This document shows, one piece after another, positions 12,471-24,671 of a stretch of 64,000 bases of DNA. The translations under genes and the position numbers were made by a program. Each line of letters starts with the position of its first letter. Positions within the stretch are counted from its first letter, which is position 1. The notes beneath the pieces were generated by a model. The model worked only from the letters and a program-made list of their open reading frames with translations. It was not told the origin of the DNA and did no database searches. Origin of the DNA: Uloborus plumipes (taxonomy: Eukaryota > Arthropoda > Arachnida > Araneae > Uloboridae); assembly GCA_038373865.1 (NCBI GenBank), contig JAXGGA010004450.1, positions 24,283-88,282 on the forward strand, read 5' to 3'.

Positions 12471-13025
12471 CTAGCAGTATCCGCACTGCCTGCGCTCGTG
12501 CAGTAAATTCAAAAAAATAAATGAATAAATAAATAAATAAATAAATTAAAAAAAATGGAGAAGAGTAATGTTTTTCGCTTCAAAACATTTAAGCGTAATC
12601 CCGAAAACTGCAAAGATCGCGTTAAGTCTTAGCTAAGTTCACTTTGTATTGAAATGTTGAAGTCATTCCTTCCACGTTTGAACAAATTGGCAACGGCAAT
12701 CAATATTTGATTTTCAAACTTTGAGCGGGTATAAGTAGTTTCCACGTGGTTTTTCTACACCCCCTTCACTGCACAGTAGGTGGAAAATGTTCTATTATAG
12801 GATTTTTCGCAATCTTTCTAATGAGACCAAGGTTAAGACGATACGATACTTATTTCTCTAGGTTGAGCCATTTTTTGGTCAAAAATTTAGATTTCGAATA
12901 AAATAAGAACTATTCATCGATTTTTTTCGATCTTATCTAACAACCTTCCGCGATATAACCTACGCCTGCTATAAAAATTGGAATCAAATCGGTCGTGTAG
13001 TTTCTGAGTTTACCCCGGACACACA
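12471..13025. repeat. Dispersed repeat starting CTAGC and ending AAATCGGTCGTGTAG
   Basis: The block starts CTAGCAGTATCCGCACTGCC. It ends with AAATCGGTCGTGTAGTTTCT and CCCCGGACACACA, a layout common to short interspersed or MITE families in arthropods. A related block at 56564-57345 starts CTAGCTAACCCTGCGAATTC and ends AAATCGGTTCAGTAGCTGAG. The target duplication is not clear. It lies in an intron. Confidence 0.5.
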
Positions 13026-13228
13026 TATTTTAAAGTTTGTGGCTTATAGATAAGAAGATTTTTAAATGCGTTCTTATAAATTTTGAGCGACGTTCTCAAT
13101 TCATGAGTGACTGGAAGTGTAAAGAAAATAAAAAATCGATAAGAGAATGTGCGAATTAATTGAAAAATTAATTTATACATTATTTCTTTTAACGAATAGC
13201 TACCCTTAACACCATAAGTTATACTTAC

Positions 13229-13322
13229 TTTATGGGAGTACAACGTCATCCAGCCACCATTTCGTAACAATATTTGTATCGTACTATTTCTTGGTACGCT
13301 GACTTCTGCAATGTCTTCAAAA
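13229..13322 (-). CDS. Myo15: Myosin XV exon m: FERM F3 lobe, second half
   Basis: A 94-base exon, residues 846-877. The acceptor is TTCCTCTTGTAG and the donor CATAAA/GTAAGT. It enters in phase 2, completing Ser, and ends in phase 0. The peptide SFEDIAEVSVPRNSTIQILL followed by RNGGWMTLYSHK shows the S(F)xDI strand and the final strands of a PH/FERM F3 fold. The following exon adds the C-terminal helix. Confidence 0.86.
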
Positions 13323-13446
13323 CTACAAGAGGAATTTTTTGAATTTAAAACATACTAATAAATATGAATCGTTTTTTAAAATAATTTTTCGTCTGAAAAT
13401 TGATGGCTACAACTTATATTTGATTTTATCTTTACGAGCATGACAA

Positions 13447-13554
13447 CCCAAGTAGCACACTTCGTTTTTTAAAGGTTGTAAAATGGTTATTGACGTTGTG
13501 ACAAACGATTAAAAACATTTACAAAACGTTTAAACGTTTTTTGTGCTACCTGGG
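13447..13554. mobile_element. 108-bp MITE family B, copy 1
   Basis: The ends CCCAAGTAGCAC and GTGCTACCTGGG are inverted. The whole 108 bases is the reverse complement of 47800-47907, which has the same length. It is flanked by AA on both sides, a possible 2-bp target duplication. There is no coding capacity. It lies in the intron between exons l and m. Confidence 0.75.
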
Positions 13555-13822
13555 AAAGCTTTGTGTTGACGAAAGTATTTTTAAAAAAAGTAAAATTACG
13601 CATTTAAACATATAGTTGAAACAAATATTTGTACGTGTTGAGGGTGCAACTCGCCGGTCACACAGCCGCAATAAGTACAAATCATTACTTTTTAGGTACA
13701 AAAATTTGGTTCAGAAAGTTGATACTTCATACTATGATAAAAATGGTTTCTTATATTCAAATTGATGGAAATCAAAGGACAATACCTTTAAAATTGTATA
13801 AATAAAGTGAGAATACATTTAC

Positions 13823-14063
13823 TGGCCATTCCACAAAGAAGTTGCCATTTTGTCCCGCGCGTGACGCTCTTATATTTCATTAAAAAAGTAGCAATTTTAA
13901 AAGGTAATGAACAAAGTTTTTTGTTTAAGAAATCCCATACCTTTTTGTTATTTCTCAACCAACAAAATTTCGCTCATTACACTTTAAAATCACTACTGTT
14001 AAGTGAACTATATAAGAGTCACGTGTGGGGGCAAGAGGGCGGCTTTTTTGTGAAATGACCCAT
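13823..14063. mobile_element. MITE family C, copy 1 (palindromic ~240 bp)
   Basis: The ends TGGCCATTCCACAAAGAAG and CGGCTTTTTTGTGAAATGACC are imperfectly inverted. The element is near-palindromic: ACTTTTTTAATG and GGTAATGAACAAAGTTTT recur inverted in the second half. It aligns with 47404-47644, which has matching ends. The open frame at 13807-14058 is element sequence. Confidence 0.65.
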
Positions 14064-14685
14064 CCGTAAAAATGCGCGCAAGAAAAAAGCAAGGGAAAAA
14101 AACAGCAATTAATTCACTTACCGTAGACCATCAGCTAAAAATGCCTAAAATTTTTAAACACCATTGTCTATTATGTTTTTCACTTCCTTCAAAATTCACG
14201 TACAATTTTCTGCTCAAACTCAGCTACGAGAATCCTTCTTTACTAGAGTCTTAAAAGGTCTTTCCTTTGAGATAGGTTTCAATGCAGAGTAGCCAGAGTG
14301 CTTTATAAAAGTAAACACTGGCGCTGCTAGGTTACTTTATCAGGTTTAAGAATGCGCGGAAAACCGGAAAAGGCTTTTGCATTACAAAAACATTCAAAAT
14401 AAACTTGTCGAATTTATCATTCAATACCTTTTACGGACACGTAGAAAAGCAACACATTATTTTAGCATATCATAATTTCATTTAAGGCATTATTAAAATT
14501 ACACAGGTATTAAAAATGGGACTTTTATTTAATTAACATAGATAAATGTGTCATTTAAGATAACACCTTAAAACATAACAGGTTGGAAAAGCATGAATGT
14601 GTATCTTTCCCCACAACGTTTTGACTTTCAATTTTTTTAAATATTTAATGACTCGTTTTGAATCAGTTTCGTGAAGTCTTCAGAA

Positions 14686-14691
<6 letters not shown>

Positions 14692-14730
<39 letters not shown>
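14692..14730 (+). repeat. Poly-A tract of about 39 bases
   Basis: An uninterrupted run of A follows GAAGTTTTAAA. It could be the tail of a retroposed copy on the plus strand, but I see no recognisable body or target duplication, so I call only the homopolymer. Confidence 0.8.
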
Positions 14731-14733
<3 letters not shown>

Positions 14734-15113
14734 TGTAAACTTGTAACTTATCTGCTTCCACTTTATTCTTTATTTTTTCAAATTAAATTTTTTCTTTGTT
14801 CATATCGCTCTTTCGTTTGAGCTGCATTATTATCTCCTTGTATTAAAATCTTATATCGATGTTATAAAGGCTAACGACGCAACATCTGAACCTAAAACTT
14901 TACAGGAGACTAAAAAGATGAAAAAAAACCTTTTGTTTGAAAGAATAACTGCTAAAATTAAGTGACTGAAAATAATGACAGAGACGCATGTATACCACAA
15001 AATTTTTTACTTTTTTATATGCAGACTTTTAATTAAACATTGTTGCTTTTGAACTCTTATTTTCAGCCCTTAATTAATTACGATATTGCTTCTTCAAACT
15101 ACGCTCTAAAGCG

Positions 15114-15440
15114 CTATTCACATTACGACCGTTCCGGCCGTCCGAACCAAATTTTTTGCTGCGAAACTGGTTTTATAAATCCGTTTCCATGACCGCACGC
15201 TGAATCATCGGCTTGTTGACACCGTTCTTGAATGCTTGATGTCGTCGGCCTCGACAGCCATCCAATCGTTTGGCAGCGATTTGATTGGCTCTCACCAGGT
15301 GTGCGCTCTTTATCCCTTGTGGGTGAAAACGGTCATGTGAATTTCGGACGGACCTACTGTGAATGCTCGAAGTTTTTCCCCTCTGTCCGTCACGTCCGGA
15401 AGACCACTTCGTTCGGACGGAACGGTTGTAATGTGAATAA
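15114..15440 (+). mobile_element. MITE family A, copy 2
   Basis: The left end TATTCACATTACGACCGTTC and right end GGAACGGTTGTAATGTGAATA are nearly perfect inverted repeats of about 20 bases. The interior matches 5024-5324 in the opposite orientation. GC content is well above the surroundings, and open frames on both strands are by-products. It lies in the intron between exons l and m. Confidence 0.8.
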
Positions 15441-15943
15441 CTCTTATCGACCAAAAGTCGGAATACAATGCCGTCGTTGCTCCACCGTACGCTTTAACGC
15501 TCTGAGGTGTTATAAAGATTTAAAATTCAATTACTCAAAATTCACATTTACGTCATTGTTCTTCCGGAACAACAACATGTAACGTAACTTTAAGTATCAA
15601 ACTAAATTATTGTAAACACATGATGCATTACAAGGAACACTTTCTCAACGCAAAATTTTGAACTTATAGATGATAAACATCCAACAAAACCAACTTTCAT
15701 CCTTAAGCTCAAAATTTTCATCGAGAAAGGTGTTTCTTGTAAAGCCGAAACACATGTTTACAATTTTCCTGCCCGTTATTTCTTTTAGGTTTTATTTTTC
15801 AAGAAAAGGCATTTGTATATTTGTTGAGTAATTCAAGTTCACATTCATTTGAAGTTTATTTTTGCATAACGTATTATCACGTTCGTGGCAGTTAATGACA
15901 GTTCTAACACTTCAGTTTCGAAAAGTACTAGGAAACAGCTTAC

Positions 15944-16059
15944 CTTAGAGTATCCAAGACTCTGAGGTAATCACAAATGGCATCACGTTCTCTTCTGACT
16001 AACCGAACACCAGAATGGGACACACTTAGGAGCTGAACGTTCGGCAAATTCCGCCCACC
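15944..16059 (-). CDS. Myo15: Myosin XV exon l: FERM F3 lobe, first half
   Basis: A 116-base exon, residues 808-845 plus two bases. The acceptor is ATATTTTTAG and the donor CTAAG/GTAAGC. It opens GGRNLPNVQLLSVSHSGVRL, a PH-like beta-strand pattern. LLSVSHSGVRLV corresponds to the VQLLAVSH(x)G(L/I)(K/R)LL signature of the FERM F3 lobe in class XV myosins. It ends RVLDTL in phase 2 and continues as SFEDIAEV in the next exon. Confidence 0.87.
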
Positions 16060-16254
16060 CTAAAAATATTCATTTAGTAAACATGAAATAGTAAAAACAT
16101 AGTATAGTAAAACAAAATGATAAATAATAAGTTACTGTGATTGTACAATGCCTAACAGTGTTAATCATATTCTTAATTTCAGCTGTGATATGAACACAGC
16201 GATATGAACACATGTGTGCACATAATACAATTTATTAAAATCCCAACTACTTAC

Positions 16255-16376
16255 CGAAACAGGAAACAATCGACTGAAGTAATTAGGAAAATCTTTGGCA
16301 ACATCTATGACATTTCTCTTCATGGTAATTTTGACGTTATTCGAATGCAGAGTGGAAGAAGTGATTCCATAGCCAT
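16255..16376 (-). CDS. Myo15: Myosin XV exon k: FERM helical lobe
   Basis: A 122-base exon, residues 767-807. The acceptor is TTCTTCTAG and the donor GTTTCG/GTAAGT. It enters in phase 1 and leaves in phase 0. The peptide reads DGYGITSSTLHSNNVKITMK, then RNVIDVAKDFPNYFSRLFPV. The NYFSRLFPV end is the characteristic close of the FERM F2 helical lobe in MyTH4-FERM myosins, just before the F3 lobe. The intron to exon l is only 195 bases, the shortest of the gene. Confidence 0.87.
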
Positions 16377-17012
16377 CTAGAAGAACGAAAAAAAAAAAAA
16401 AAAAATAGAAAGGTTAACACGATTCTTAAAAATAATATTTATTTTACCCGTATTTCTACACCAAATATGATTTTAGTAAATGGAAATAAAGAGGACTTTT
16501 ACCCATTATACTGAAACCACTTGAAAGTCCTTCAACATTTTTGCAGAGGCAAAAAAAATCGACTAATTTGTATTTTTTGCTTCTTTTCTTTTTCTTTTTG
16601 CGTATGGTACATTTTTCAGGCATTCATTGAACATTTTAGGAAAAATGTTACGCTGCAGTAGGTTTTTCTCTACACTATTTTTAGGCAGCATTGTATGTTT
16701 CTTTGTTTTTTAATTTATGGCTTCAAAACGGAAATACATAAATAAATTACTAAAATTTGAACTCAGTAATAATAATAACAATAATTAATAAGTAAAATAA
16801 ATAAGTAAATAATTCTTCTATAGATTTCGTGGAAAATATTTGAGTATTTTTTAAGGCCAAGTAACTGATACGTAAAGGGATAATGATAATATTCACACCC
16901 ACCAATCAATTTATTTAAAACGTAAACAGTGCATCAAAATTGTGGATAACCAGATTTTTAACGAAATATCCGTTGAAAATTTGAATCTCATTTGAAATGT
17001 ATCAATACTGAC

Positions 17013-17148
17013 CAATTAACTGCTGCAACTTCCTCTTTTCTTCCCTATTCATTCTTATGCAGGCTGAAGATGATACATCCTTCACTACTTGACAAAAGAC
17101 TAAGTGCAGAGACACTGGATTGTCTAACTTCTCAGATGGCGAAAAGAC
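17013..17148 (-). CDS. Myo15: Myosin XV exon j: FERM helical lobe (F2-like)
   Basis: A 136-base exon, residues 722-766 plus one base. It is too short to stand out as an open frame and is partly masked by an open frame on the other strand. The acceptor is TGGCATTATAG and the donor AATTG/GTCAGT. It starts in phase 0 with VFSPSEKLDNPVSLHLVFCQ and ends EEKRKLQQLI, in phase 1, so that the next base pair makes Asp. Without it exons i and k are out of phase. With it the protein is continuous and matches the FERM pattern of LHLVFCQ followed by basic helices. This is the strongest consistency check of the model. Confidence 0.85.
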
Positions 17149-17224
17149 CTATAATGCCAGGAAAAAATTATAAATTAACTTGAACAAAATAGATATTATA
17201 ATAGATCGATAAATAACTAGGGAT

Positions 17225-18110
17225 TGTGAAGGGGACTCGGAAGAAGTTGAAGGACTCTTCTCCCCTTCAGCACTTCTTTTGGGGCAAAAGACAGTCCTTG
17301 CAACTTATTTTTAATTAATGATCGCCTAAGCACTTGTCACATTTTAAATTTCAAAAAATTACCAGGAAAATCCCTCAAACTGCTACGTCATCAAAGATAG
17401 CTTAAAATTGCAATTTTAAGACTTCAATTTCGAAATATTTCGTGGGCAAAAGCACCAAACGCCCCCTTCCTACTTCCCATAACTTCACAGATGGCTCATC
17501 CTTAATGCATTAAATACAGCTCACAAATTGCGTTTCCAAGACTCAAAACTTAAAAAAACAATCCTGGATAGTTCCAGAAATCCTCCACTGACGACACCAA
17601 TAAATTCTAAAATTGCGTTGGTACGATTTCATCAATTCAAGGAAAAAAACTGAGGTGGGTGAGGGAGTTTTTCAAGGCTGCCTCCCTCCTAAGTCCCCAT
17701 AACCTGAACTTAAATTTTGCAAGCTTTAACTTTTCTAAAAACTCGGGAAAGAATCTCTCAACCTCTTGCCTTACGTTTACTAAAGATGGGCTGAAATTTG
17801 TGCTTAAATTAAGACACCAGTTTCGGAGTTTATTTCTGGAAGAGCTCTACATCAAAAGCAGTTGAAACGTTATTTAAGACTTCAGTATTGAAGCATTTTC
17901 GGGGGGAGAATCCTTAAATCGCATTTCCATTTTCCAAACGTTGACAAAACCATTCTAAAACTGCGTTATTGAGGCTATAATTCCAAACAATTTCTGGGGA
18001 GAACCTTCGAAGACTTTTCCCTCAAGTCTTTTTAACCGAAAATAAACTCTTAAGCCTCCAAAAAACTCCCCCCACCCACCACCTTATTAGCACCTATCGC
18101 TTCTACTGAC
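17225..18110. repeat. Diverged array related to hAT-like non-autonomous elements
   Basis: Blocks of 100-170 bases recur. Each has a TTCGAAA-ATTTC-GGGGAGA-type core followed by CCTC(A/C)A or CCCTCC and ACTTCAA(T/A)TT. The same blocks occur inside the hAT-type MITE at 54719-54983 and at 26475-26875. This suggests relics of one family, with internal tandem structure. Boundaries are approximate. Confidence 0.45.
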
Positions 18111-19439
18111 TAAGGTTTAGGATTTCCATAGCATGTCAAGCTGATCTTTCTAAGATTTTTAGAATGCAATATGTTTATTTAGCCTAAACTAAGAAAGGCT
18201 CGCAACAATAAAAATGACTGAAAACAGGGCTTCGAAGAATCATTTTAAATTTGACATTGTGATGCAAATGGGTGTACTGTTGGAACACGTATGCTGTGGA
18301 ACTGGCAAACTGAGGAGGTAAAAATAAAAATTTGATACTCGTGTTTGTTCATTTTAATATGTCTCGGCTTAATTTTAGAGGCTAACCTTCATCTCTAAAA
18401 GCTGGTATACCTAAAAACAATGCGTCAATTTCCGCATGTAAACCGACTTAAACTTATGAATGAAACGCATGCGAAGTTTAGACCAGAGTTTTAGACTTTC
18501 ATTAAAAAGTTTCTTTCCAAAATCATGCTGTGTAACAGCGCCTACCAATTCTACTTCAGTCAAAACCCAATATAATAGTTCCTCTAAGGAACAGCTTAAA
18601 AGATCGCTACAGCCGATGGCTCGCTATTTCCGGATTTCAAAAAAAAGAAAAAAACTGTTTCTTTTTAAATATTTCTATAATGAACCTCCTAATTACGCGA
18701 TGTTTCCATCAGTAATTAGGGCAATTAAATGAAATAATTAACTATATTGTACTCAATAGTAAGCAAACTTCAAAAATTTATGTTTTTTTTAATAGCAATT
18801 TATTCATTACGTGCAATAAAGATGTTACTTTTAGGTTGCAAGCTTTTGAATTTTATACGAATTTCGTAAATTCGTTTGGTTAACAATTCCAAGCAAATTC
18901 ACATCATGTTGATCTATAGTTTCAGTCAAAAAAAAAAAAAAGGTTCAAAACATTGACAGCTGCTATTGAAGCAAAAACTCAAGATATCTTTTGCTTAGTA
19001 TAGTACCAGAAGATTAGTCAGTTATAGACTTTATTAGTATCAGAAGATCAGTCTCTAGTCAACTGAAATTGTTTTTGATAAAATTTTGGGTTGTTCAGAA
19101 AATACCGAAACTGATAAAATCAAAAAGACTTCTTTGTACACGTTAAAAGTCAAAAATTTATATTTTCAATGAATTTTTTTGAAGTAGTATTTTGAAATAT
19201 TTGGATTGGTATAGCCGATTCTCTAACGTTTGGGAATCGTTACAAGCGTCTGAAATTTCATCAATTTTGCACAGGATTTCAGTTTGGAGCACTCGAAAGG
19301 TTCACTACAAACGGAAGATCGCTATATCCCAAGTTCGCGATGGCGGGGTCAGACTTCGTACTATCTCTTTCCCCTAAACAGAGTCGAGGCATTTGTACCA
19401 TTTGTACTGGTTAACTTTCCAAGTTTGCCACTTATATCC

Positions 19440-19768
19440 TTTGCTTCTAGGTGCTTCATTTGAAAATTTCTTGTGTTATTTACGGGCTACATTTGTTCTG
19501 GATGAAACAGTGCGCATCCAAAATTGCTTCCTGGGAGGGGCTAAGTGCCCTCCTGCTGAAGGTTTTCGAATTTGAAGTCCTAGAGAAAAAAATACTAAAC
19601 TTATTTTTATTGAAATAAAGAATAGGGTTGGTGGCTATTTCGCAGCCAAATTTTCGAAAGTCAAGTCCAAAAAATGTCATTTTAAGCAGTTTGGTTTCAT
19701 CAAGGTTTATCTTCATGCTTCGGGGAGGGGCTTAAGCCCCCTAGCTCCTCGTGTGGGTGCGCCACTGG
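19440..19768 (-). mobile_element. hAT-like end (CAGTGGCGCAC on minus strand)
   Basis: Read on the minus strand from 19768 the sequence begins CAGTGGCGCACCCACACGAG and continues with GGGGGCTTAAGCCCCTCCCC, a common hAT-type terminus with a palindromic subterminal block. GAGGGGCTAAGTGCCC near 19537 resembles an internal repeat of that block. The partner end was not identified, so the extent is uncertain. Confidence 0.45.
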
Positions 19769-19861
19769 GATAAAATATTAATTTTCAATGCTTACAGACA
19801 TTAGTAAATTGTAAGAGAATCCTAGAAATAATCATGAATAGAAAATATATTTTAAAATTAC

Positions 19862-20031
19862 CTCTTTCCGGACCCTTAGCTGCCATGACACTTTAGTATA
19901 ACAAAATGAAGTGGAAGAACTCGGCGGGAAAAGCTTGGTTTTGATGCTCTCCAAAGTCCTTTGCTCTGGAGTGTCCATCACTGTTGGAGGTGCTGTGTCA
20001 ATTGGCTTCAAAAATTCTGAACTTTCTTCAA
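19862..20031 (-). CDS. Myo15: Myosin XV exon i: start of first FERM-like region
   Basis: A 170-base exon, residues 665-721. It enters in phase 1 (completing Phe) after the acceptor TCTCTAG, and leaves in phase 0 at the donor AAAGAG/GTAATT. The first part (PIDTAPPTVMDTPEQRTLES) is linker. The second half, FCYTKVSWQLRVRKE, reads as beta strands leading into the LRVRKEVF(S/Y)P junction typical of the start of the incomplete first FERM of class XV myosins. It joins exon j exactly at that point. Confidence 0.8.
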
Positions 20032-20981
20032 CTAGAGAGAACAAAAATAGTAATCATTATGTTGCTGTAGTTATTATCAAAATAAGCGTATAACTAATAC
20101 TCAATTATATCATAAAAATGTTTTTAAACTGAATGAAGATCAGCTGCAATGGTGAACGATGTTTTGCCAGAAACGCAACATTTGAAAATAAACTAAAATG
20201 TGAAATTTTACTACTCAACTGAACATTTCAGTGATTTTATTGCTGCATGTAGGAAACATGATCATAAGATTTAAAAGGTCACTAACATTGTAGAATAATT
20301 ACTCTGCTATATGATATATAGAATATATAATCAAAGACATTAGACATCGAACAAATTCTTCCATACTCACACAAAAATTAGAGTAAGGGATGATTTCTTT
20401 TCTAGTAAACAGCATTTTTCCACAAATCGAATGCCACGGTTGTTGCTGATCTTGGATTTTAAATGTTAAAAAAGACAGAAGTAAATGAATAAATAAAAAT
20501 TTACTAATTGCTAAATCTTGCGCTGAAGAAAGTGAAATATGTAAGCTATTTTTGGGAGAAAATTAAAAATTTATAAATCATACTTTCTCACTCCGTTCCG
20601 ATGCCGAGGTGTTCCTGCTATACAGAAAACACCAAAACATACCCCTCGTTCCCCAAAAAAATCACGCCCTACTGCAATGCACCCTCGAAACAAAATTCTA
20701 CAGAAAAAGACATCCTGTAGAACAAGAAATTATTTAAATAAAATCAGTGGCATCGTCTGAGGCATTTTCTCTTCCTATTTGTGCCCTGCATGGCCTATAA
20801 TTTTTGTAATTGGCATGGAAAAATCTCCTCCGATTCAAATTTCATTGAAATCGACTTATATCTACATAGAACATCGATATTTTTTTTGTCATCTAATTTT
20901 TTTATCATAAGTTTTCTGTAACTACATACCATTGCAATAAATAAATAAAAAAGAGTTAATGATAGGTTATCTCCAACTTAC

Positions 20982-21706
20982 ATTCAATTTTATCTGCTGA
21001 TAGCCTATCAAGCAGCATTTTCTGAGGCGAAATAGGAGCTGGGGGTTCTCGATGCTTTGGTACGACTATGGTACTAGGAGCATAGTAGCTTGAACTTGCT
21101 GTCACCGAAGGGGGATGATGATGCAGGCGACTTCCAACTGGTCCAACAGGTGGTGGAGGATGATGACCCCTAATACCACTTTGGTACATCCTTAAATCGT
21201 CACGATACCCAGCCCTAGAAGAACTGGCCAAGCTCTCTTCGTACATAAGGCTCCTACTAGAATTTTGACTGGAATGGTCATTCATCAGAGAAGAATGGAA
21301 GTATTTGGAAGAAGGTCCACCAGATAGATATTCCTGTTGAGAACTACTCGCCCTCGAAGGCAAGACAGCACTCATGGGGTGGCCGAGTTCTTCTCGAAGC
21401 TCTCGAATTTCACGACTGGCCCGTTCCATCCTTTGTACCTGAGATTTAACTAGGTTCTCGACAACGAATTGTTGTGTCTCGTTGCCATTTCGAGTCCTTC
21501 CGTAATCGGCTGTTGGAGGTAGTTCAGGATCGTAAGGTAGTTCTTGGTAACGTTCTGATCGACTTCTTGGTGGAGGTGGTCCATCCATATAGTCCCCGCT
21601 GCCTCTTAACTTTTGTTCTAGAAGAGTCTTTCGGCTTTCACTCAGCTTTTTGACACCAAGCTTGTCATCTTGTTGAGAATCATCAATAATTGGGTACACT
21701 TTTGCC
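20982..21706 (-). CDS. Myo15: Myosin XV exon h: large linker exon with coiled-coil segment
   Basis: The largest exon, 725 bases, residues 423-664 plus one base. The acceptor is TTTCTTTCCAG and the donor GAAT/GTAAGT. It begins KVYPIIDDSQQDDKLGVKKL and continues with a helical ESRKTLLEQKLRG and PPPPRSRSERY. Next is a charged heptad-like stretch, LVKSQVQRMERASREIRELR. A Ser/His/Pro-rich disordered tail follows with PPPP and HHHPP runs, ending QKMLLDRLSADKIE. The coiled-coil-like segment could mediate self-association (inference). A GTG rather than ATG lies near the exon start, as expected for an internal exon. Confidence 0.85.
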
Positions 21707-22131
21707 CTGGAAAGAAATTATATTATAATTAAATTACATGACAAAAATTCATCTATCAACAAATTGGGGGCTTGCATAGTGCTCCTCTGGTAAGTTGAGC
21801 TTACAGTGTTTGCTTTTTTTGCAGAGTTCAGTATAAAAGGAAAGTGCTATTATAGCGGATTTAAGTTGGAAAACTTTTTATGAAAGGAACCTAACTCAAT
21901 TCAGTTCCAAATATGTTTAGCTATCACCCCCAAAAAGAGGTAAACATTGTCTAGGTGATAGCTCACCGTCTCAGATTAGCACTATAGTGTTAAGGGAAAA
22001 AAATCAATAGATAATTTTTGAAATTATTTACCATTAAACTCTGTGTCTAGCTTGGACAGACTAGTCATTGTTTTACGGACGACATAGACCTTTTTAGAAT
22101 TTTAAAAACTGCGATAGTTATTTTTAATAAA

Positions 22132-22147
22132 TATATATCTATATATA

Positions 22148-22206
<59 letters not shown>
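22132..22206. repeat. (TA)n microsatellite
   Basis: About 75 bases of near-perfect TA dinucleotide with a few interruptions, in the intron between exons g and h. Open frames of alternating Ile/Tyr here are artefacts. Confidence 0.95.
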
Positions 22207-22212
<6 letters not shown>

Positions 22213-22451
22213 GTCAATATATATACAAAACAATATACAACAATATACAACATATATATACAAAAAAGCTTTAAAGTCAACAAACTCTGGCAAAAAGCAT
22301 GGAGCTCTATATCAATATACCAATGATATGTTACCATGAAATGCTGATAGTGCTTAAATATTTTTGCTTAATGTAGAAAGCAACATATTTTACCATCACA
22401 GTTGGATAACTCATTTTTTTATGTTTTGTGGGTTAACTCCTTTTTGCATAA

Positions 22452-22454
<3 letters not shown>

Positions 22455-22516
<62 letters not shown>
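22455..22516. repeat. (TA)n microsatellite
   Basis: About 60 bases of pure TA, 250 bases from the previous tract. The Ile/Tyr open frame crossing it is an artefact. Confidence 0.95.
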
Positions 22517-22517
<1 letters not shown>

Positions 22518-22946
22518 CTTATATTGACATTCAATTTGAATCGATAATAAACTTAGTATTCGCAAACATTTTCCATTTTTCATTGTTTTTGTTGTATGAA
22601 AGAATTTTCAATTGTTTGAGTTTGAAGAAGTCTTTTATAAAGTTTAGTATCGTGGGGAAATATAGCAAACATTTTTCTTCAAAGTTATGTCACTAAATTA
22701 TCTTGAAACTAGTTGCCTCAGGAGCTCGTGCAGCTTCCTGTGATATGTTGCTGCGAGACGTGCCCAAGATTTTACCTGCACAAATATTCATACGACATTG
22801 AAATTATCAAGGTTAATTACATTTTTATTGCATTCATTAATCTTGATTAAGAAATCAGTTGATTTACATCAAGTTTCTAGAAAACGTCATGCATGTTTAT
22901 GCTACCCGATATGAGGCTAGTTTTTAAACAAATACTAAACACCAAC

Positions 22947-23176
22947 CTGGGCTCCTTCTTATTGGAGGAACGGACACTGTGATCCATGGTAAGTTGCTCG
23001 AGCTTAGCTCGCAATTCCGACCTTATCTTCAACTTGCCGATGCTGCCGGGCATAGGCTTATCGTTGCCTTCGAAAGCTCGAGTGATGTCCGAATCTTCCT
23101 CCTTCAGTTCTTCAAGACTACGACTTTTCTTCAACCTCTCCTGGATTGACTGTTGCTGTAGGCTGTTCGGAGATGT
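22947..23176 (-). CDS. Myo15: Myosin XV exon g: charged helical linker
   Basis: A 230-base exon, residues 347-422 plus two bases. The acceptor is TTTTCTGCAG and the donor CCCAG/GTTGGT. It enters in phase 0 and leaves in phase 2. Highly charged segments such as SIQERLKKSRSLEELKEED and IGKLKIRSELRAKLEQL predict helices, the latter resembling a short amphipathic binding motif. KKSRSLEEL places Ser after basic residues, a possible phosphorylation site (inference). The reading frame runs into KKEPRAKVYPIIDD across the next junction. Confidence 0.77.
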
Positions 23177-24671
23177 CTGCAGAAAACACCACTCGATAAA
23201 TAAAAACCAAGGAATATGGGAAGGGGTTGTTGGAAGATAAAAATAATTTGAAGATTAATATTATTTCCTTAAAAAAGAGAGCTGAATCAATGAAATTTTT
23301 AGCAAAGTTTCATCACTTCCAGTCTTCATGAGAAGCAAATAAATAAATAGAGAAGCAAATAAGTAATAGACGTCACTGTTGAGAAGCATTAACTAATAAA
23401 GGGAGAAAAAGTATTTCTGTATGTTGAAAAGTTTTCTTTTGTAATCATATTAAATAGTGTATCTGTCATCAAAATGATACATACTTTTTACTCAACAATT
23501 TGAAATCAAAACAATGTTTTTGATGGAATAATACAATAATAGGCGTTATATTTATTGCTTGAAAGTAGCAGCTTTTTAATTTAATATACAAATACATGTC
23601 TATTCTTTTCCCTATTCAGTTATAATACAGAGAGACATTAGTTGAGATTAAGTAAATCGCTTTTTTACTCTTTAAAAACTGTTTGACTCTAAAACTCTTC
23701 ATCGTTAAAAACATTGATCTAAGGTAAAATAAAATGCCTCGTAACTTAGAAGACTGAATTTCATATTCTTTATGTATCAGTTAATATTTTTATTTCCCCT
23801 TTAAAGTGATTTATTTGCTTAGATGTTAAACACTTAACTAATTTTTTTTTTTTTTTTTTTTGGAATTTGCGACAAACGTGAGACAGACGGAAAGATATAA
23901 CTAGTTTTACAACTTTGATTTTCTTGCACGACATATTAGGCTTTTTTTAGTTCTACGCAAATTTCTCAATGCTTCAAATAAAGACGATAGAAGTGGGTAA
24001 AAAAGTATGAAAAAAAAATTTTGCAAGCTTATTTATGATTTGTATTACAAAGCACTTATTAAATCCTTTCGCTACAGTTCTTCTCAAACTCAAAAATGAT
24101 TTTTTTTTCGTCATATCGTTCGATTTATTAATTTAATTTTCAGTTTTGTTTTAGCTGCTTCTTGTTTAGTAAAATCGTCAAACAGATAAGATTTTAAATA
24201 TGATTTGGTGCTTTTCTGATATAAAAATTTTACCCAAAAAAGTAAAAACAATCGTAACGAATTAGTCGAACAATAGTTCGAATGCGTTTATCGTAACACT
24301 TTCAGAAAGCATAATTACGTTGATGGGCGAAACTAAACTCAAACAAAGCAAGCGTGCTGAATAAATAGCGTTTTGGGCAACAAATTGAGGATGGTTAAAA
24401 GCTTTTTACAGAACATAAAAATGTACACGGCAAACATTCAGCACTTGAAAAGAACAGAACAAAACATTAAAACATCAGTTCAAGACAGAGTAACAAAAAT
24501 CATGAATTAAGAACGATGAAAAGATAAAATTAGGTGAAGGGAAAAGTGAATTACGATAACAATGGAAAGTGCAGGAAACAAATGAAGTGTAAACGGAGGA
24601 AGATCCAAATAGTTCCGAAGGAGAAAAAGACTGCATGGGAAATGAGAAGAAAGCGAGAACAAATGTTTCAC

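Noticed and set aside
15173..15582. Overlapping frames on both strands with Arg/His/Ser-rich products
   Set aside because: They lie within the inverted-repeat MITE at 15114-15440 and end at its borders or just beyond.
19192..19575. Adjacent short plus-strand open frames
   Set aside because: No domain, no splice continuity, and the second overlaps the hAT-like relic ending at 19768.
22102..22696. Open frames of repeated Ile-Tyr on both strands
   Set aside because: They are translations of (TA)n microsatellites and encode no gene.
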